DNA of 64,000 nt from VRUE01 sp963704515 (GTDB taxonomy: Bacteria > Actinomycetota > Thermoleophilia > Solirubrobacterales > 70-9). This document shows positions 60,333 to 64,000 of this stretch, piece after piece. Where the stretch lies: the NCBI GenBank assembly GCA_963704515.1, contig OY969913.1, positions 2,356,001 to 2,420,000 on the forward strand. The letters run 5' to 3'. A program made the position numbers and the translations under genes. Below the pieces are notes generated by a model. The model made no database searches, was not told the DNA's origin, and worked only from the letters and a program-made list of their open reading frames with translations. Positions within the stretch are counted from its first letter, which is position 1. Each line of letters begins with the position of its first letter.

Positions 60333-60807
60333 CCCGCGCCCCGTCGAGATCTGTTGAGGCGAATGCTGCGGGTAGCAAACCGCCCAAAGTCCACGTCTCA
60401 ACGCTGGAGTCATTGAGACCAGGAAGGTTGGCTGAACGGGCTGCCTCTTGGTCGATACGGTCGATCAAGACAACCGTATCGGCCCTACCGAACTCGGCAA
60501 CAAACTGGCGGCAAGAGCCACATGGAGAAGCACTGGTCACATAGAGCGTCTTCACCCACGCGCCACCCGGTCCAGCGCCCGCGAGGATCGCGGCGAGCAC
60601 CGCAAGCTCCTCCGCGTGCTTGGTCAGGGAGTAGTTGACGTTCTCTACGTTGGAACCGCCGAAGATGTCGCCGTCCGAGGTTTCAACCGCCGCTAGGACG
60701 ACGAAGTTCGAGTAGGGAGAGTAGTTAAGACTGCGCGCCGCCTCCGCCGCCGCTCGCAGCTCCGCCAGCCTCGCGGCCGTAACTCCCAGGTCTGTATAGC
60801 CCTGCAT
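60322..60807 (-). CDS. Cytidine-deaminase-like zinc enzyme
   Basis: 161 residues. Zinc and catalytic motifs are intact: H64-A-E66 in TKHAEELAVLAAI and P95-C96-x2-C99 in SASPCGSCRQF; substrate-side SPYSNFVVLAAVET and GGSNVENVNYS match Cdd. The ligand set is His/Cys/Cys although the short length is nearer to tetrameric all-Cys enzymes. A C-terminal extension of about 30 residues is unusual. Could be a housekeeping-type Cdd or a nucleotide-depleting effector, given the coupled membrane gene. The 181 bp upstream to 60989 hold no gene. Confidence 0.85.
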   Translation of the reverse strand: MQGYTDLGVTAARLAELRAAAEAARSLNYSPYSNFVVLAAVETSDGDIFGGSNVENVNYSLTKHAEELAVLAAILAGAGPGGAWVKTLYVTSASPCGSCRQFVAEFGRADTVVLIDRIDQEAARSANLPGLNDSSVETWTLGGLLPAAFASTDLDGARDEL

Positions 60808-60988
60808 CCGGTGAACGTAGCGACCAATCCGGACGCGGCCCCTCCGACGGCTTTGGTCAGACCCTCAATGCGCATGGACCCGCCCGACTGAGATCTGCGC
60901 CACGCCTATCCGGGCACCCCTACGGGCGGCCAACGCACGGCAAAGCCGTGCCACAATTTGGCCGTCGGGTGCCCCACCCGCGACTCTT

Positions 60989-63900
60989 TTATCGGCCGAT
61001 TCCGCGCCCGATCCCTCGCTCTGCCCTGCGAGCACGCGCAAGCTGGCGTTTTAGGCCCAGCTCCCGCTGAATCCATCGCAGGCTTCGCTCTGCCGCTTTC
61101 CGCGCGGATCGCTCCTGCGGTCGAGTTCCGAAGGCCCTGCTCTTGTCGGTGATGCCGTGCTCCTGGCGGTAGCTCTCGATCTTCCTCACTCCGCTATCCC
61201 AGCTCTCGCGCTTGACCGGATCGGCTGGCCTCTCCCCCAGTTCTCTGACGATGTATGCAGGCGGATCTATTCGAGCGGCAGCGATCTGCGGTGCTCGGCG
61301 GTCGGCAAGGACTTGCTCGACTGCATCCAGCTCGGACCTCATGGCTGCTTGATCCGCCTGGGGACGGGGAAGGTCCGCCATTTCGCGCTCGCGATTGGCA
61401 AGACCCTCGCTCACCCGCTCATAGCTCCGGCGCAGCTCGGGAAGCTCCTTGCGCGCTGCTCTGCCCGCGCTCTCGGCGGCAACGATCCGCGCCTCCGCCT
61501 TGGCGACGTTCTCGCGGGACTGCTCGACCCGCTCCCCCGCTTCGTGTAGGCGGGCGATCTTGCCGCCCTCCTCCTGGCCGCGACGGACGAGGTCCGCTCT
61601 GCGCTCCACGAGCGCCGGAGTGGACAGCTCCGACAGCTCGAAGCGCTGCGCCTCGTCGTGGGCGGCGGTCTGGGAGCCGTCGCGCTGGGCAGCTTCCACG
61701 ATGTGCTCAAGCCCCTCCCGCAGATACGGCGAGCGCGGCGCATACTCCTCACGCTGAGCCTGAATCTCCGGCGTCGCATACAGGTAGGTCTCCTCCCGAC
61801 TGCGCGAGGCCGCCACGTAGAACTCCTGCTTGTCCATCGAGGGATCGGCCATCACGTAGGCGCGATCGACGGTGGTGCCCTGAGCGCAGTAGGTGGTAAC
61901 GGCGTAGGCGTGTTCGAGCGCTGGCGCATCGCCGTAGGGGTTGGTTCGCGCAAGGTAGGCGGCGTCAACCTCGACCTGGCGAGGGCTGTCGATGCCGCTC
62001 AGGACGACCGTGCGGTCAGTCGGGCTCACCTCGGCCACCGTCCAGCGCTCGCGGTTGTAGATGTCGAGTGCGCGGTCGTTGACGCGGGTGATGACCTGAT
62101 CGCCAGCGGCGAAGGCGTTGCCGCCGACCTCGATCTCCTTGGCCCCGACCCTCCCCCGCTCTCGCATCACGGCGCGCGCCAGCTCGTTCAACTTCTCCAC
62201 GTCGGCATTTCGCTTCGCGACCATCAAAGCGTCCTCGCCGCCGGCGAATGCCTCCTGCCAGTCGCGGACCATCGCCTCGCGCCGGGCCTCGGCATTGGGG
62301 GCGACGATCACCCGCTCCTCCGAGCGGTAGAGCGAAAGCGCCTCGCGGCCCTCTCCATCGCGAATGCGCTTCGCCGCTTCGCGGTCGGTCTCGTGATGGT
62401 GTCGGATCACCTGATCGAGGTAGATCGGCTCGGTGCGCTCGGCGAGCGCCCCGAACAACCCGCCCGCCTCGATCTCGCCGAGCTGCTGAGGATCGCCGAC
62501 CAGGACGAGCTTCGCGCCCGCATCGTCGGCGTGGGCGATCAAGCGGGCGAGGGTGGCGGAGTCCACCATCCCGGCCTCATCGACCAGGAGAACCGAGCCG
62601 TCAGCCAATCCCTCGGTGCCAGCGCGCGCCGCGCGGTCAAGCTCGCCGAGCAGGCTGGCGATGCTGGTAGCCGATAGGCCCTCGGAACGCATGACATTGG
62701 CAGCGCGCCAGGTGGGAGCCGCAGCCCGCAGCTCGATCCCCGCCTGCGCCCAGCCTTCGGCCGCCGCCACGATAGCGTAGGTCTTGCCGGTCCCAGCCTC
62801 GCCGATCACGACCGTCACTCCCTCGGCGCTGGAAAGCAGGCGGCGCACCATCTCGCGCTGATCGGCCTTCAGCGTGGGACGCGAGCGGATCACCCGAGCC
62901 GCGATCAACTCGCCCGCAGGCGGAACGCCCTGCGAGCGCATCCGCTCGGCGGTGGCGAGGGCCTTGCGCTCAAGCTCCCAGATTCGTCGCGTCGTGAAGC
63001 GCGGTTCCTTCGTCCCCTCCGAGATCGGCAGGACCGCATCGCTGACGAGGAACGCATCGGCGGTGCGCTCGATCTCCGCCGCCTCGCCTCCGTGTTGAAG
63101 CAAACCAGCAACGGCCTGGATCACGTCGCGGCGGTCGAAGTGCGACACCCCCTCGGTGACGGCGAGGTCGAGCTGCTCGACGGTCAAGGCCGGGGGATCG
63201 GGAGTGCGTTCGCCGATCCATACCGTCGAGAGGTCAAGGCCGATCCCCTCGGCCTGCTCTCGCCAACGCTGCCGAAGGTCGGCGCTTCCGACTCCCCGCT
63301 CCTTCGCTTCCCGCGTAGTCAGATTGGCGATCTGGCGAGAACGTGCCGAAGCGCCGGGACCAGCGGCCTCCACGATTTCGGCCCGGCGAGTGGAGAACGC
63401 CCGTAGATGGGCGTCGTCAAAGCCGCCGATCTCGGCGATGCCGTTGCGGACCTCCCGCCAACGCGCGCCGAGGCTCTGGGTCAGCTCCTGGCGGAACTGG
63501 GCCTCGAAGATGTAGCCCGCCGTCTTCGCGTGTTCGTAGATCGCCGGGTGATAGAGGCGAGTCCACTTGCCGTCCGGTCCCTGAGTGGCGTTGGCGACAA
63601 GGGCGTGGACGTGAACCTGGGGATCGCCGTTGCGCGACGAGCGATGGCGGTAGCCAGCGGCGAGGAAGCCATTGCCCCGGACGAACTCGGCGTCGGCTCC
63701 GCGCCGCGTCCAGCAAGCCTCCCGTTGGAGATAGCCGAGCGCGGCAGCGAGAGATCGGTCGAGGGCGGCGGTCACGGCGGCGCTGGTCTCCGCGTCGCCC
63801 AAGGCCCAGAGCAGGGAGGCCGACTTGGGGACCGAGAAGGTGAGGTCGAAGCCGGGTACCGCGCCGCGCCCGCCGACGGCGCGCAGGCCCAGCGGCTCGC

Positions 63901-64000
63901 CGGTCGCCGGGTTGTGGCCGGTCAGCATCGCCGTCAGTTGGTCGGCCTCTACCGCGCCGTCGAGGCCCAGGTCTTTGGCGGCGTCGCCGAGCCATTGACC
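60989..64000 (-). CDS. traA: MobF/TraA-type conjugative relaxase-helicase, 5' end outside the window
   Basis: At least 1,003 residues; the frame is open to the right edge. TrwC relaxase domain with FSVPKSASLLWALGD and the metal-binding His cluster in DPQVHVHALVAN; SF1 helicase with Walker A GEAGTGKTYA, Walker B VLLVDEAGMV, VGDPQQLGEIEAGG and motif VI-like YAVTTYCAQGTTVDRAYV; then a long coiled coil and a basic C-terminus. It nicks and unwinds DNA for transfer. Only about 50 N-terminal residues, including the catalytic tyrosines, should be missing. Confidence 0.92.
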   Translation of the reverse strand, partial: GQWLGDAAKDLGLDGAVEADQLTAMLTGHNPATGEPLGLRAVGGRGAVPGFDLTFSVPKSASLLWALGDAETSAAVTAALDRSLAAALGYLQREACWTRRGADAEFVRGNGFLAAGYRHRSSRNGDPQVHVHALVANATQGPDGKWTRLYHPAIYEHAKTAGYIFEAQFRQELTQSLGARWREVRNGIAEIGGFDDAHLRAFSTRRAEIVEAAGPGASARSRQIANLTTREAKERGVGSADLRQRWREQAEGIGLDLSTVWIGERTPDPPALTVEQLDLAVTEGVSHFDRRDVIQAVAGLLQHGGEAAEIERTADAFLVSDAVLPISEGTKEPRFTTRRIWELERKALATAERMRSQGVPPAGELIAARVIRSRPTLKADQREMVRRLLSSAEGVTVVIGEAGTGKTYAIVAAAEGWAQAGIELRAAAPTWRAANVMRSEGLSATSIASLLGELDRAARAGTEGLADGSVLLVDEAGMVDSATLARLIAHADDAGAKLVLVGDPQQLGEIEAGGLFGALAERTEPIYLDQVIRHHHETDREAAKRIRDGEGREALSLYRSEERVIVAPNAEARREAMVRDWQEAFAGGEDALMVAKRNADVEKLNELARAVMRERGRVGAKEIEVGGNAFAAGDQVITRVNDRALDIYNRERWTVAEVSPTDRTVVLSGIDSPRQVEVDAAYLARTNPYGDAPALEHAYAVTTYCAQGTTVDRAYVMADPSMDKQEFYVAASRSREETYLYATPEIQAQREEYAPRSPYLREGLEHIVEAAQRDGSQTAAHDEAQRFELSELSTPALVERRADLVRRGQEEGGKIARLHEAGERVEQSRENVAKAEARIVAAESAGRAARKELPELRRSYERVSEGLANREREMADLPRPQADQAAMRSELDAVEQVLADRRAPQIAAARIDPPAYIVRELGERPADPVKRESWDSGVRKIESYRQEHGITDKSRAFGTRPQERSARKAAERSLRWIQRELGLKRQLARARRAERGIGRGIGR

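Overview
The window is high-GC, densely coding DNA that looks like an actinobacterium of the Thermoleophilia/Solirubrobacterales type. This is inferred from composition and from protein families: a secreted protein with the PSPALVVSALALFVALGGT leader, very large exported proteins of no known function, NarL-type GAF kinases and a B12-controlled ECF transporter. No rRNA, complete tRNA or CRISPR array was seen.

Positions 1-28,500 read as ordinary chromosome. A minus-strand operon behind a cobalamin riboswitch (about 3265-3445) encodes two exported DUF4430 proteins, EcfT and an EcfA ATPase cut by the window edge. Next come a secreted protein, a divergent NarL-type response regulator and GAF-GAF histidine kinase, a TPR protein, a PII-Amt ammonium pair with unusual key residues, a GMC oxidoreductase, a 1,005-residue exported protein, PdxH, several small regulators, an AAA+/DUF4143 ATPase preceded by five 22-bp tandem repeats, a three-gene exported-protein cluster, a ferric-reductase-like membrane operon, and a lipoprotein-carrier-like gene with an ABC exporter.

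From about 28,600 the window is accessory DNA. It holds VapBC, a 14-repeat predicted double beta-propeller protein, an intact IS1380-type element with a TTAA target duplication, three copies of an unknown gene family with a conserved hairpin leader, a TIGR04141/DUF6119 operon, a large serine recombinase (42,473), a HEPN-domain protein, a small operon with an SSB-like protein and two HTH proteins, and a toxin-antitoxin-chaperone (HigB-HigA-SecB-like) module with two matching candidate operators.

From about 51,000 to the end the content resembles an integrated mobilisable element: a hairpin-rich candidate origin, a replication-relaxation protein, a second large serine recombinase, a perfectly bounded 1.69-kb tandem duplication of a three-gene RelE-like module flanked by three 146-bp repeats that carry a tRNA 3'-end-like sequence, a compact operon of cytidine-deaminase-like, six-TM and DUF2971 proteins (the best candidate for an undescribed defence system), and a MobF/TraA relaxase-helicase running off the right edge. 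Everything here is read by eye; family names without a search are recognition calls with stated confidence.
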